A stretch of DNA of 64,000 nt from Brumimicrobium sp035497735 (GTDB lineage: Bacteria; Bacteroidota; Bacteroidia; Flavobacteriales_D; Crocinitomicaceae), in the NCBI GenBank assembly GCA_035497735.1, contig DATJCX010000047.1, positions 124,001 through 188,000 of the forward strand, given 5' to 3'. The notes beneath the pieces were generated by a model. It was not told the DNA's origin and did no database searches. It saw nothing but the letters and a program-made list of their open reading frames with translations. A program made the translations under genes and the position numbers. Shown one piece after another: positions 44,192 to 52,909 of the stretch (position 1 is its first letter; each line of letters begins with the position of its first letter).

Positions 44192-44995
44192 TTACTTATC
44201 AATATTCTTTCTCTCATCCATGTTTTCCAATAAAACATCGATTTTATCTTCTAATGATTTCACCTTTCTTACCAACTCATCATTGTTATCACTTACCATT
44301 GCATCGACAAAGATTGAGTTGACTATGGACATTCCAAATAATCCACCTGTTAACAGCAAAACAACAAACAAAGCCTTTGTTAATCCACCATAAAGAGCGG
44401 TAGAATTTTCAGCAATTTCATTCGGAATTTCGTACCAACCTTCAATTGTAAATACTTGGAAAATTGTATAGAAAGAAACTAAAGGGTTTCCAAAGTGTTG
44501 TGGGACAATATCTTGATAAACAAAAGTGCAAAATATCGACACAATAAAAAGGTAAACAAATAGTCCTGCGAAAACAATAACCGAAGTTTTAAGCGCATTT
44601 TGAACGCCATTTACCACTTCCACTACATTCGGGAAAAACTTCAGGAAGCGAATGAATTTGAAAATACGCGTTACACGAAGAATCAGAATAAAGTCAAATG
44701 ACATTCCTGCATCTCCATAAACTTGCGACATCATTAAAGAAGGCACAGAAAGCCCAATTAAAATAGTATCAAAAATATTCCAGTAATCCGCCATAAAGAC
44801 TTTCTTGCCGAGGTGTCTAAATTTGGTGATTATCTCAAAAATAAAAATTGTAGTAATCGTATTGTCGAGAAAACTCAAGTAAAAGCCATACTCCTTCAGA
44901 CTGTCAAATCCTTCTAAAAAGATGAAGAAAGCATTCAGTACAATAAGTAAGAGAATGAATTTATCATTTAATAAAAGACCCTTTATTTTTTTCAT
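44192..44995 (-). CDS. Voltage-gated cation channel (single-domain, NavBac-like)
   Basis: Tetrameric ion channel with six predicted membrane segments, 267 aa. S4 carries the charge ladder R107, R110, K113, R116 and K119 (LRVTRIFKFIRFLKF). The pore helix and filter read FTIEGWYE (172-179; filter TIEGWY), related to the TLESW filter of bacterial sodium channels but with Gly after Glu. The C-terminus (about 237-262) is a heptad-rich coiled coil (LVRKVKSLEDKIDVLL), the usual tetramerisation helix. The single filter Glu suggests cation selectivity; Na versus Ca preference cannot be read off. It lies 14 bases behind prmC. Confidence 0.87.
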   Translation of the reverse strand: MKKIKGLLLNDKFILLLIVLNAFFIFLEGFDSLKEYGFYLSFLDNTITTIFIFEIITKFRHLGKKVFMADYWNIFDTILIGLSVPSLMMSQVYGDAGMSFDFILILRVTRIFKFIRFLKFFPNVVEVVNGVQNALKTSVIVFAGLFVYLFIVSIFCTFVYQDIVPQHFGNPLVSFYTIFQVFTIEGWYEIPNEIAENSTALYGGLTKALFVVLLLTGGLFGMSIVNSIFVDAMVSDNNDELVRKVKSLEDKIDVLLENMDERKNIDK

Positions 44996-45009
44996 TTATA
45001 AAACACTTT

Positions 45010-45864
45010 TTATTGATTACTAAGTATTTTTATCATTCGATATTTATCTTGTAAATCTTTCTTTAATCGTATATTTTTAAAACCAATTTCTTTAAGCATT
45101 GCTTCCATTTCTAGAGCGAAATCTTCGTGAATTTCATAATACAAGGCACCGCCCTCATTTAAGTTTTCTTTCGCATATAAGGCAATTTCTCTATAAAAAA
45201 TCAAGGGATCTTCATTGCTTACAAACAAAGCAGAATGTGGTTCATGGTCCAGCACATTGTCCAACATAAATGATTTGTCATCTTCAGGAATATAGGGTGG
45301 ATTAGAGACGATTAGGTCCCATTTTTGTGGTAACTCTGCTATTAAGTTTAGTGCATCAGCTTGCTTAAACTCTACATTTAACTTCAAGTTTTCAGCATTC
45401 TCCCTTGCAAGTTCAATCGCCTCCGGCATTATATCAACTCCTACTACGCGACATTGCGGTAAATTATGTTGTAAAGCCAAAGCAATACAACCACTTCCCG
45501 TTCCTACATCTAAAATAGTTGCGGTTTTCCCTTTCCATTCCGACAATACCCAATCGATCAATTCCTCCGTTTCTGGTCGCGGAATCAAAGCACGTTTATC
45601 TGTCAATATATCAAGACCATAGAAGTAAGTTTTCCCAAGAATATATTGCAGAGGAACACCCGTATTTAATCTTTTAATGTCCTGATTGATTTTCTCAAGA
45701 ACATCAGTAGGAATAAGCTCTTCCCTTCTCAAAATATAATCGGAAGAACTCAACTCAAGATATTCAGAAAGCATCAAACGAGCAACTTGCTTCTTTTCAT
45801 TTTCAGAAAACAAGTCATCTGCTAATCTTTCAAAATCTTTTGCTGCCTCTCTAATGCTTTTCAT
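45010..45864 (-). CDS. prmC: Release-factor glutamine N5-methyltransferase
   Basis: Methylates the GGQ glutamine of RF1 and RF2, improving termination. The 284-aa protein has the N-terminal helical domain, the RALIPRPETEEL loop (91-102), the SAM motif DVGTGSGCIAL (119-129) and the catalytic NPPY (188-191). PrmC is often adjacent to prfA; here it is not, and instead begins a minus-strand run with an ion channel, ligA and dapA. A TATATTTG promoter element lies 44 bases upstream. Confidence 0.93.
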   Translation of the reverse strand: MKSIREAAKDFERLADDLFSENEKKQVARLMLSEYLELSSSDYILRREELIPTDVLEKINQDIKRLNTGVPLQYILGKTYFYGLDILTDKRALIPRPETEELIDWVLSEWKGKTATILDVGTGSGCIALALQHNLPQCRVVGVDIMPEAIELARENAENLKLNVEFKQADALNLIAELPQKWDLIVSNPPYIPEDDKSFMLDNVLDHEPHSALFVSNEDPLIFYREIALYAKENLNEGGALYYEIHEDFALEMEAMLKEIGFKNIRLKKDLQDKYRMIKILSNQ

Positions 45865-45907
45865 GTAATCCTTTTTATAGAAAATCCTCTTTTCTATCTA
45901 TCTACAG

Positions 45908-45915
45908 CAAATATA
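45908..45915 (-). promoter_or_regulatory. Predicted -7 element for prmC (TATATTTG)
   Basis: Exact TAnnTTTG on the minus strand, 44 bases before the prmC ATG. It faces away from the M3 peptidase promoter in the same 300-base divergent intergenic region, which otherwise shows nothing notable. Confidence 0.55.
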
Positions 45916-46115
45916 ATAATATCTAAGTTTCAAGATGAATAGTAAGGAGAATTCGATCTATTTTCATTCATGAAGTAAAGTTGTGAGCAATGGCTTTCCC
46001 AGTCATAAAAGGTAATAAAATTGTTATCAATTGCTAAATTCTCTCATTTCACTCTATATTATGCTTTGATTTAACTTTAAAAGTTTCCCCTTCTCTTAAA
46101 AAATGAGTAAAATTG

Positions 46116-46123
46116 TAACTTTG
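46116..46123 (+). promoter_or_regulatory. Predicted -7 element for the M3 peptidase gene (TAACTTTG)
   Basis: Exact TAnnTTTG, identical to the element before pyrG, 43 bases ahead of the ATG. Confidence 0.6.
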
Positions 46124-46165
46124 TAAAACAAGATTAATAACAGTATAAAACATAGAACAATCACA

Positions 46166-48193
46166 ATGAACGTATTAAAACATCAATTCGAAACAAGTTA
46201 CCAAACACCGCCTTTTTCTAAAATCAAGAACGAAGACTTTCTTCCTGCAATTAAAGAAGGAATAGCCCAAGCAAAAGCAGAAATTCAAGCAATTATTGAT
46301 AATACAGAAGAGCCAACATTTGAGAATACGATTGAAGCCTTGGCTTTCTCAGGATTACATTTAGACCGCGTTACTTCCATCTTTTTCAACCTACATTCTG
46401 CAGAAACCAATGAAGAAATAGAGAATATTGCACAAGAAGCAGCGCCGATACTTTCGGAGTTTTCTAACGACATCACTTTAAACTTTGATTTATTTGAAAA
46501 AGTAAAGGCTGTTTACGACAAAAAAGCAAGTTACACCCTAACGCCAGAGCAGGAAATGCTGTTAGACAACAACTATAAAAGTTTTGTTAGAAATGGTGCT
46601 TTGTTAAACGATGAGGATAAGTTGAAACTACGAGAAATTTCAACAGAATTATCAAAATTAACATTGACTTTCAGTAAAAATGTATTGGCTGACCAAAACG
46701 CCTATCAATTACACCTTACCAAGGAGTCGGATGTAGCTGGAATTCCTGATGCGGCTTTAGAAGCAGCAGCTGATTTAGCGAAAACAGAAGGAAAAGAAGG
46801 TTGGATTTTCACACTTGACTATCCTAGTTACATTCCCTTTATGAAATTCGCGAAAAACAGAGAATTAAGAAAGGAACTAGCTATTGCCAACGGTAAGAAA
46901 GGTTTCCAAGACAATGAAAACAACAACGAAAAAACGACCATTAGAATCGCTCAATTAAGATTCCAAAAAGCACAATTATTAGGCTATCAATCTCATGCTC
47001 ATTTTGTTTTAGAAGAAAGAATGGCGGAATCTCCTGCTAAGGTTAAATCGTTTTTAGATGACTTATTGATAAAAGCAAAACCAGCAGCTGACAAAGAATT
47101 TTCGGAACTAGAAGAATTTGCAAAAGACTTAGATCAAATTGATCGTTTAGAAAAATGGGACAGTGCATTTTATGAGAATTTATTAAAGCAAAAACGTTTT
47201 AATTTAGACGATGAGAAGTTAAAGCCTTACTTTAAGTTAGAAAATGTACTAGCTGGCGCTTATGAAGTTGCGAATAGATTATTCGGTTTAACTTTCAACA
47301 AATTAAATAACATAGACAAGTACCATGAAGAAGTTGATGTGTACGAAGTAAAAGATGAAAACGGAGAATTTATCGCTGTTTTCTACACAGATTTCTTTCC
47401 AAGAAAAGGAAAAAGAAATGGTGCTTGGATGACAAGTTACAAGAATCAATATAGAAAAGACGGTATAAATGAAAGACCGCAAATTTCAATCGTTTGTAAT
47501 TTCTCAAGACCAACGGCATCACAACCATCCTTATTAACATTCAACGAAGTTACTACCCTATTCCATGAATTCGGTCATGCATTACACGGTATGTTGGCCG
47601 ATACTGTTTATCCAGGTTTATCTGGAACCAATGTTTACTGGGATTTTGTAGAATTACCATCCCAAGTAATGGAAAACTGGTGTTATGAAAAGGAAACATT
47701 AGAACTGTTTGCCAAACATTATAAAACTGGAGAAATCATTCCTATCGAGATGGTTGAAAAAATCAAGGAAAGCGCTAATTTCCACGAAGGAATGGCAACT
47801 GTTCGCCAGTTATCATTTGGCTTGTTGGACATGGGATGGCACGGAGGAGACCCAAGCGACATCACTGACTTAAAAGCTTTTGAACTTGCACAATTTGCGC
47901 CAACGCAGCAATTTCCAGACGTTAAAGAAAACGCAATGAGCACAGCTTTCTCACATATTTTCAGTGGTGGTTACTCTTCAGGATACTACTCCTATAAATG
48001 GGCGGAAGTTTTAGACGCTGATGCATTTGAATACTTCAAGGAAAATGGAATATTCAACCGAGAAATTGCAGATAAGTTCAAAGACAACATTCTTTCTAAA
48101 GGAGGAACAGAACATCCGATGAAACTTTACAAGAAATTTAGAGGAGAAGAACCTAAAGTAGATGCTTTATTAAGAAGAGCTGGATTACTTTAG
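46166..48193 (+). CDS. M3-family zinc metallopeptidase (Dcp/oligopeptidase A-like)
   Basis: Degrades short peptides, probably in the cytoplasm since no signal peptide is seen. The 675-aa protein is nearly all helical, with the zinc motif HEFGH at 467-471 and the third ligand region ELPSQVMENW further on. The stretch ANFHEGMATVRQ near 540 and the C-terminal SGGYSSGYYSYKWAEVLDAD (a substrate-binding Tyr/Gly loop) are standard for M3A. It could be a dipeptidyl carboxypeptidase or an oligopeptidase; the sequence alone does not decide. A hairpin (48218-48257) follows. Confidence 0.93.
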   Translation: MNVLKHQFETSYQTPPFSKIKNEDFLPAIKEGIAQAKAEIQAIIDNTEEPTFENTIEALAFSGLHLDRVTSIFFNLHSAETNEEIENIAQEAAPILSEFSNDITLNFDLFEKVKAVYDKKASYTLTPEQEMLLDNNYKSFVRNGALLNDEDKLKLREISTELSKLTLTFSKNVLADQNAYQLHLTKESDVAGIPDAALEAAADLAKTEGKEGWIFTLDYPSYIPFMKFAKNRELRKELAIANGKKGFQDNENNNEKTTIRIAQLRFQKAQLLGYQSHAHFVLEERMAESPAKVKSFLDDLLIKAKPAADKEFSELEEFAKDLDQIDRLEKWDSAFYENLLKQKRFNLDDEKLKPYFKLENVLAGAYEVANRLFGLTFNKLNNIDKYHEEVDVYEVKDENGEFIAVFYTDFFPRKGKRNGAWMTSYKNQYRKDGINERPQISIVCNFSRPTASQPSLLTFNEVTTLFHEFGHALHGMLADTVYPGLSGTNVYWDFVELPSQVMENWCYEKETLELFAKHYKTGEIIPIEMVEKIKESANFHEGMATVRQLSFGLLDMGWHGGDPSDITDLKAFELAQFAPTQQFPDVKENAMSTAFSHIFSGGYSSGYYSYKWAEVLDADAFEYFKENGIFNREIADKFKDNILSKGGTEHPMKLYKKFRGEEPKVDALLRRAGLL

Positions 48194-48217
48194 TCTTAAA
48201 GATATATAAAGATAATA

Positions 48218-48257
48218 ACCACTTCGATAGTTCAATAAAAACACTTGTCGAAGTGGT
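48218..48257 (+). terminator. Possible terminator hairpin after the M3 peptidase
   Basis: A perfect 10-bp stem ACCACTTCGA/TCGAAGTGGT with a 20-base loop, but only a weak T stretch (ATTTAAC) after it. Confidence 0.5.
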
Positions 48258-48350
48258 ATTTAACGCACTGAACATGGAGAAAGTTTGATTTGTTAAAAAG
48301 TCTTGATAAATTCTCTAGCGCTTCTACCATAAAATATGATAAAATAACCC

Positions 48351-48358
48351 TATTTTTG
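48351..48358 (+). promoter_or_regulatory. Predicted -7 element for the transketolase unit (TATTTTTG)
   Basis: Exact TAnnTTTG, 26 bases before the ATG of the transketolase N-terminal subunit. Confidence 0.6.
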
Positions 48359-48383
48359 AAAAAAAATATTTAGGCCTTTTGTT

Positions 48384-49226
48384 ATGGATATAAAAACTAT
48401 GGAGCAATATGCTTCACAAACGCGAAGAGATATTGTAAGAATGGTTGCAGCTGTTAGCTCTGGTCACCCTGGAGGTTCTTTAGGTTGTGCTGATTTCTTC
48501 ACAGTACTATACCACAAAATCATGAAACATGATCCGAACAATTTTACAATGGACGGAAAAGATGAAGACTTATTCTTCCTTTCAAATGGTCATATTTCCC
48601 CTGTTTGGTACAGTGTATTAGCTCGTGCTGGTTATTTTCCAGTTTCTGAGTTAGCTACATTTAGAAAATTAGGCGCTCGTTTACAAGGTCACCCAAGCAT
48701 TGATAAGGGACTTCCTGGTATTCGTGCTGCTTCAGGCTCATTAGGACAAGGACTATCCATGGCAATTGGAGCTGCGGAGACTAAAAAATTAAATGGCGAC
48801 GACAGATTTGTTTACGTTTTAATGGGTGACGGTGAGTTACAAGAAGGACAAATTTGGGAAGCTGCTATTTATGCTGCTGCAAAGAAAGTAGACAATATCA
48901 TTGCTACTGTTGACTTTAACGGTCGTCAAATCGATGGAGATGTTGACGATGTAATGTCTTTAGGAAATTTAAAGAAAAAATGGCAAGCTTTTGGCTGGGA
49001 AGTGCTTGAAGTTGACGGTCATAACATAAGTGATTTGATTGATATTTACGAAAAAGCACAATTCTTAAGCGGAAATGGAACGCCGATTATGGTGTTGATG
49101 AGAACAGAAATGGGGCAAGGTGTAGATTACATGATGGGAACGCATAAATGGCACGGAAACGCTCCTACTTTAGATCAACTACACGACGCTTTAGGTCAAC
49201 TAGAAGAAACATTAGGAGATTATTAA
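48384..49226 (+). CDS. Transketolase, N-terminal (thiamine-diphosphate-binding) subunit
   Basis: One half of a split transketolase in the pentose phosphate pathway, 280 aa. The pyrophosphate-domain signatures are clear: SSGHPGGSLGCADF (25-38), the LGARLQGHPS stretch, GSLGQGLSMAIGAA (117-130) and the ThDP/Mg motif GDGELQEGQIWEAA, with DFNGRQIDG downstream. It lacks the pyrimidine-binding domain, which is encoded at 50607. The two halves are separated by a 1.36-kb VWA-protein gene that starts 22 bases after this stop; split transketolase halves are usually directly adjacent. Confidence 0.93.
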   Translation: MDIKTMEQYASQTRRDIVRMVAAVSSGHPGGSLGCADFFTVLYHKIMKHDPNNFTMDGKDEDLFFLSNGHISPVWYSVLARAGYFPVSELATFRKLGARLQGHPSIDKGLPGIRAASGSLGQGLSMAIGAAETKKLNGDDRFVYVLMGDGELQEGQIWEAAIYAAAKKVDNIIATVDFNGRQIDGDVDDVMSLGNLKKKWQAFGWEVLEVDGHNISDLIDIYEKAQFLSGNGTPIMVLMRTEMGQGVDYMMGTHKWHGNAPTLDQLHDALGQLEETLGDY

Positions 49227-49248
49227 TAACTCCTATAAGGCAATTAAA

Positions 49249-50607
49249 ATGAAGAAATATTTTGTTATATTATTTATCTCTCTCGTATCATTCAACTTTT
49301 ACGCACAAGAAGAGTTAACTCGTATTCTCTTTGTTTTAGATGCTTCCAACTCTATGAATGAAAAATGGAGTCAAAAAGAAACCCGATTTGCAACCGCAAA
49401 AAGAGTTCTTTCCAATGCCGTTGATAGTTTAAGAGGTGTACCTAATTTAGAAATAGCATTGCGTGTTTACGGACACCAATCTCCTGTAACAGCAACTTAT
49501 CAAGATTGTGAAGACACAAAATTGGAAGTGCCATTTGGGAAAAATAATCATCAATTAATTCTTAACAAGGTAAAAACGATTCTAGCAAAAGGAACCACAC
49601 CAATTGCACGTTCTCTAGAACAAGCTGCTGACGACTTCCCGGATAGAAAAGCGCGTAATATCATCATTTTGATTACAGATGGTATAGAAGCTTGTGATGA
49701 TGAACCTTGTGTGATTGCTGATAAGTTAAGAGCCAAAGGAATTACTATTAGTCCTTTCGTTATTGGTTTGGGAATGGACATGTCCTATCTCTCCCATTTC
49801 GACTGCTATGGTAATTACAAATCTGCTGAAGATCCAATCGCTTTTGAGAAAGTTTTGAAAAACGTAGTTGATAAAGCATTGGTGAATACAACGGTTCAAA
49901 TTAACATCAACGATATTCATAAAAAACCATCGGAAACAAACGTTACTATGTTCCTATATAAAGCAGGAACAAACGAAGTTGCTTATACCTATACGCATAC
50001 AATTAACGACAAAGGTTTTCCTGATACGGTTATTTTGAATCCAGATTGGAAATATGATTTAGTGGTGAAGACTTTGCCTGAACAAGGCAAACAAAACATA
50101 TCCATTCAGAAGAATACGCACAACACAATTGAAATTGATGCACCCCAAGGAAGGTTGAAGGTTAACTTCCGTCAGCCGACAAAATACGACTTTGTAGAAG
50201 CACGTATTATGGAAAAAGGAAAGTCAAAAACCTTGAATCATCAAAAGTTCAATGAAGAACAAAAATACATCGTTGGAGAATACGAAGTTGAGCTGCTTAC
50301 TTTACCAAGAAGATATGAAACGGTAAAAGTGAACCAAAGCAGAACCACTACCCTTTCCATTGATGCACCTGGAATTGTAAACTTAAATGCTTACAAACCG
50401 GTAACAGGACAGATTTTTGAAATCAAGTCCAACAATCAATTTGAATGGGTTTGTGACTTAAACGAAAAAGTTAGTAAAAACGAGTTTGTTTTACTACCAG
50501 GAAAATATAAAGTCGTGTATAGGCAAGTGAATTTAAAGGAGACCAACTATACCAAGACACAAGATTTTAATATATATACGAACAAAACGATTACACTTAG
50601 TTTATAA
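49249..50607 (+). CDS. Secreted VWA-domain protein between the transketolase halves
   Basis: A 452-residue protein with signal peptide (1-20, ending FYAQ) and an N-terminal von Willebrand A domain (about 23-205). The MIDAS is complete: DASNSM (Asp31, Ser33, Ser35), Thr116 or Thr117 in KGTTPIARS, and Asp144 in ITDGIEACD. Beyond the VWA domain are two or three beta-rich modules (NVTMFLYKAGTNEVAYTY, GRLKVNFRQPTKYDF, EYEVELLTLPRRYETVKV) that may be repeats of a carboxypeptidase-regulatory-like fold. Metal-dependent ligand binding in the periplasm or on the surface is expected. It overlaps the next gene by one base (TAATG). Its position inside the transketolase unit is odd for an exported protein. 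Confidence 0.85.
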   Translation: MKKYFVILFISLVSFNFYAQEELTRILFVLDASNSMNEKWSQKETRFATAKRVLSNAVDSLRGVPNLEIALRVYGHQSPVTATYQDCEDTKLEVPFGKNNHQLILNKVKTILAKGTTPIARSLEQAADDFPDRKARNIIILITDGIEACDDEPCVIADKLRAKGITISPFVIGLGMDMSYLSHFDCYGNYKSAEDPIAFEKVLKNVVDKALVNTTVQININDIHKKPSETNVTMFLYKAGTNEVAYTYTHTINDKGFPDTVILNPDWKYDLVVKTLPEQGKQNISIQKNTHNTIEIDAPQGRLKVNFRQPTKYDFVEARIMEKGKSKTLNHQKFNEEQKYIVGEYEVELLTLPRRYETVKVNQSRTTTLSIDAPGIVNLNAYKPVTGQIFEIKSNNQFEWVCDLNEKVSKNEFVLLPGKYKVVYRQVNLKETNYTKTQDFNIYTNKTITLSL

Positions 50608-51563
50608 TGGAAAAGGAAATTAAAATATTAGGAGAAAAAGATACCCGCTCTGGATTCGGAGACGGTTTACTTGAAATCGGTAAAGAAAACCCAAACGTAG
50701 TTGGACTTTGTGCTGATTTAACGGGTTCTTTAAAAATGGATGCGTTTAAAGACGAATTTCCAGAAAGATTCTTCCAAGTAGGAATTTCTGAAGCGAATAT
50801 GATAAGTATGGCTGCAGGAATGACTATCGGTGGGAAAATTCCATACACAGGTACATTTGCGAACTTCTCTACGGGACGTGTTTACGATCAAATTCGACAA
50901 TCTGTAGCGTATTCACAAAAGAATGTAAAAATCTGTGCTTCTCACGCTGGATTAACGCTAGGAGAAGACGGTGCAACACATCAAATTCTAGAAGATATCG
51001 GAATGATGAGAATGTTGCCTGGTATGACTGTTATTGTTCCTTGTGACTATATGCAAACAAAGCAAGCTACAAAAGCAATTGCTGACTTAGACGGACCAGT
51101 TTACTTACGTTTTGGTCGTCCTAAAGTTCCTATTATCACACCAGAAGACCAAGAATTTGTAATTGGTAAAGCAGACGTAATTTTCGAAGGAAAAGACGTA
51201 ACGATTATCGCTTGTGGACACTTAGTTTACAAAGCTATCGTAGCAGCTCAAGAATTAGCTCAAGAAGGAATTGATGCAGAGGTAATCAACATGCACACAA
51301 TTAAACCTTTGGATGTTGAAGCTATTTTAAACTCAGTTAAGAAAACAGGTTGTGTTGTTACTGCAGAAGAACACATGCTAAACGGTGGTTTAGGTGAAGC
51401 AGTTTCTCAAGTATTAAGTCGTAACTTACCAACGCCTCAAGAATATGTTGGTGTGAATGACACGTTTGGAGAAAGTGGAACACCAGATGAACTAATGGCA
51501 AAGTACAATATTGATACACCAGACATTATCAAAGCTGCTAAAAAGGTAATTAACAGAAAATAA
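50607..51563 (+). CDS. Transketolase, C-terminal (pyrimidine-binding) subunit
   Basis: Second half of the split transketolase, 318 aa, with the pyrimidine-binding and C-terminal domains. Signatures seen: the catalytic Glu in GISEANMISMAAGMT (70-84), the SHAGLTLGEDGATHQ stretch (near 110), YLRFGRPKVP and the C-terminal-domain EEHMLNGGLGEAVSQVL near 255. It must associate with the subunit encoded at 48384 to form the active site. Its start is coupled to the end of the VWA gene, so the VWA protein, although unrelated in function, sets the translation of this half. The aminotransferase gene follows after 21 bases. Confidence 0.93.
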   Translation: MEKEIKILGEKDTRSGFGDGLLEIGKENPNVVGLCADLTGSLKMDAFKDEFPERFFQVGISEANMISMAAGMTIGGKIPYTGTFANFSTGRVYDQIRQSVAYSQKNVKICASHAGLTLGEDGATHQILEDIGMMRMLPGMTVIVPCDYMQTKQATKAIADLDGPVYLRFGRPKVPIITPEDQEFVIGKADVIFEGKDVTIIACGHLVYKAIVAAQELAQEGIDAEVINMHTIKPLDVEAILNSVKKTGCVVTAEEHMLNGGLGEAVSQVLSRNLPTPQEYVGVNDTFGESGTPDELMAKYNIDTPDIIKAAKKVINRK

Positions 51564-51584
51564 AATACTTTTTCTAATAGCGCC

Positions 51585-52790
51585 ATGGAGAATTTAAGTC
51601 CAAAAGAACAGAAATTTAAAACTATCTTGGGACAAACTAGTCCTTTTCCATTGTTAATCGAAGCTGATTATGCTCGAGGTAGTTATATATATGATAAAAA
51701 CGGAAAGGCCTATTTGGACTTTATAGCTGGCGTTGCTGTCAACAACGTAGGACATAATCATCCGACTGTTATTGAAGCGATTAAAAAGCAATTGGATAGA
51801 CATATGCACGTAATGGTTTACGGCGAATTTATTCAAGATGCGGAAATGGAGATGGCAGAACGATTAACTGCTATTCTTCCTTCTAATTTGAATATGGTTT
51901 ATCCTGTTAACTCAGGAACGGAAGCCAATGAAGCGGCTATTAAGTTATGTAAACGTGTAACGGGTCGTAGAGAAATTATCTCTTGTCACGGCGCTTACCA
52001 CGGAAACACAAATGGGAGCTTAAGTCTTTCAGACAAGGAACACAAAAAGAAGCCTTTTTACCCGCTTTTACCGGAAGTCAACTTCATTCGCTTTAATTCA
52101 ATTGAAGATTTAGAGAAAATTACTCGTGAAACAGCCGGTGTATTCATCGAAACCATACAAGGTGATGCTGGAGTTCGCCAAGCTACGAAAGAGTGGCTAA
52201 CTGCCCTTCGTAAGCGTTGTGACGAAACTGGAGCGCAGTTGGTGTATGATGAAATTCAATGCGGTATGGGTCGTACCGGAAAAAACTTTGCTTTTGAACA
52301 TTCTGGAGTTGTACCTGATATTCTAACTTTAGGAAAAGCACTCGGAGGTGGAATGCCAGTTGGAGCCTTGGTTAGTAGCAAAGAAAAAATGGAACTTTTT
52401 AGTTTTGATCCGATATTGGGACATATTTCAACATTTGCTGGACATCCAGTAATATGTGCTGCATCAGCAGCAACTTTGAAAGTGTTATCATCGATCGATT
52501 TTAAGGAAGTTGAGTGCATTGGAGAATTTATTGAAAATTCTCTATTGGAACAACCATTGGTTCAAGAAATTCGCAGAATCGGACTTATGTTTGCAATCGA
52601 TATGCCGAATGCTGAAATCGTTAACAAAATCGTGACTACCTGTATGGATAGAGGTCTCCTCACCTACTGGTTTTTATCGCATCCTGAAAGTTTTAGACTA
52701 AGTCCACCGCTAACCATCTCTATGGAAGAAGCCGAAAAAGCCGTTAAAATTATGCTTGAAGTGATGGAAGAAATATCCGCTAGGAATTAA
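51585..52790 (+). CDS. Class III (acetylornithine-type) aminotransferase
   Basis: PLP-dependent fold-type I aminotransferase, 401 aa. It shows VNSGTEANEAAIKLC (PLP phosphate binding), CHGAYHGNTNGSLS, DEIQCGMGRTG and the PLP Lys251 in TLGKALGGGMPVG. The start ENLSPKEQKF and the YDKNGKAYLDFIAGVAVNNVGH signature fit the ArgD/OAT-like branch. The substrate (acetylornithine, ornithine, or another omega-amino acid) cannot be fixed from sequence and no arginine genes are adjacent. It is 21 bases behind the transketolase subunit and probably shares its message, which ends at a strong terminator. Confidence 0.87.
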   Translation: MENLSPKEQKFKTILGQTSPFPLLIEADYARGSYIYDKNGKAYLDFIAGVAVNNVGHNHPTVIEAIKKQLDRHMHVMVYGEFIQDAEMEMAERLTAILPSNLNMVYPVNSGTEANEAAIKLCKRVTGRREIISCHGAYHGNTNGSLSLSDKEHKKKPFYPLLPEVNFIRFNSIEDLEKITRETAGVFIETIQGDAGVRQATKEWLTALRKRCDETGAQLVYDEIQCGMGRTGKNFAFEHSGVVPDILTLGKALGGGMPVGALVSSKEKMELFSFDPILGHISTFAGHPVICAASAATLKVLSSIDFKEVECIGEFIENSLLEQPLVQEIRRIGLMFAIDMPNAEIVNKIVTTCMDRGLLTYWFLSHPESFRLSPPLTISMEEAEKAVKIMLEVMEEISARN

Positions 52791-52854
52791 GACCGTTTTC
52801 GATAATTACGAGAAGTTATTTTAAAAAAAAGATTTCAAAAAAACATATTAAAAA

Positions 52855-52890
52855 GCAAAAAGCATGAACGAATTCATGCTTTTTTTTATT
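52855..52890. terminator. Terminator between the aminotransferase and pepT
   Basis: An AAAAGCATGAA/TTCATGCTTTT stem followed by T8 on the plus strand and preceded by A-rich sequence, so it can end both convergent transcripts. Confidence 0.85.
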
Positions 52891-52909
52891 TTCAAGTAAA
52901 ATCTAATCC

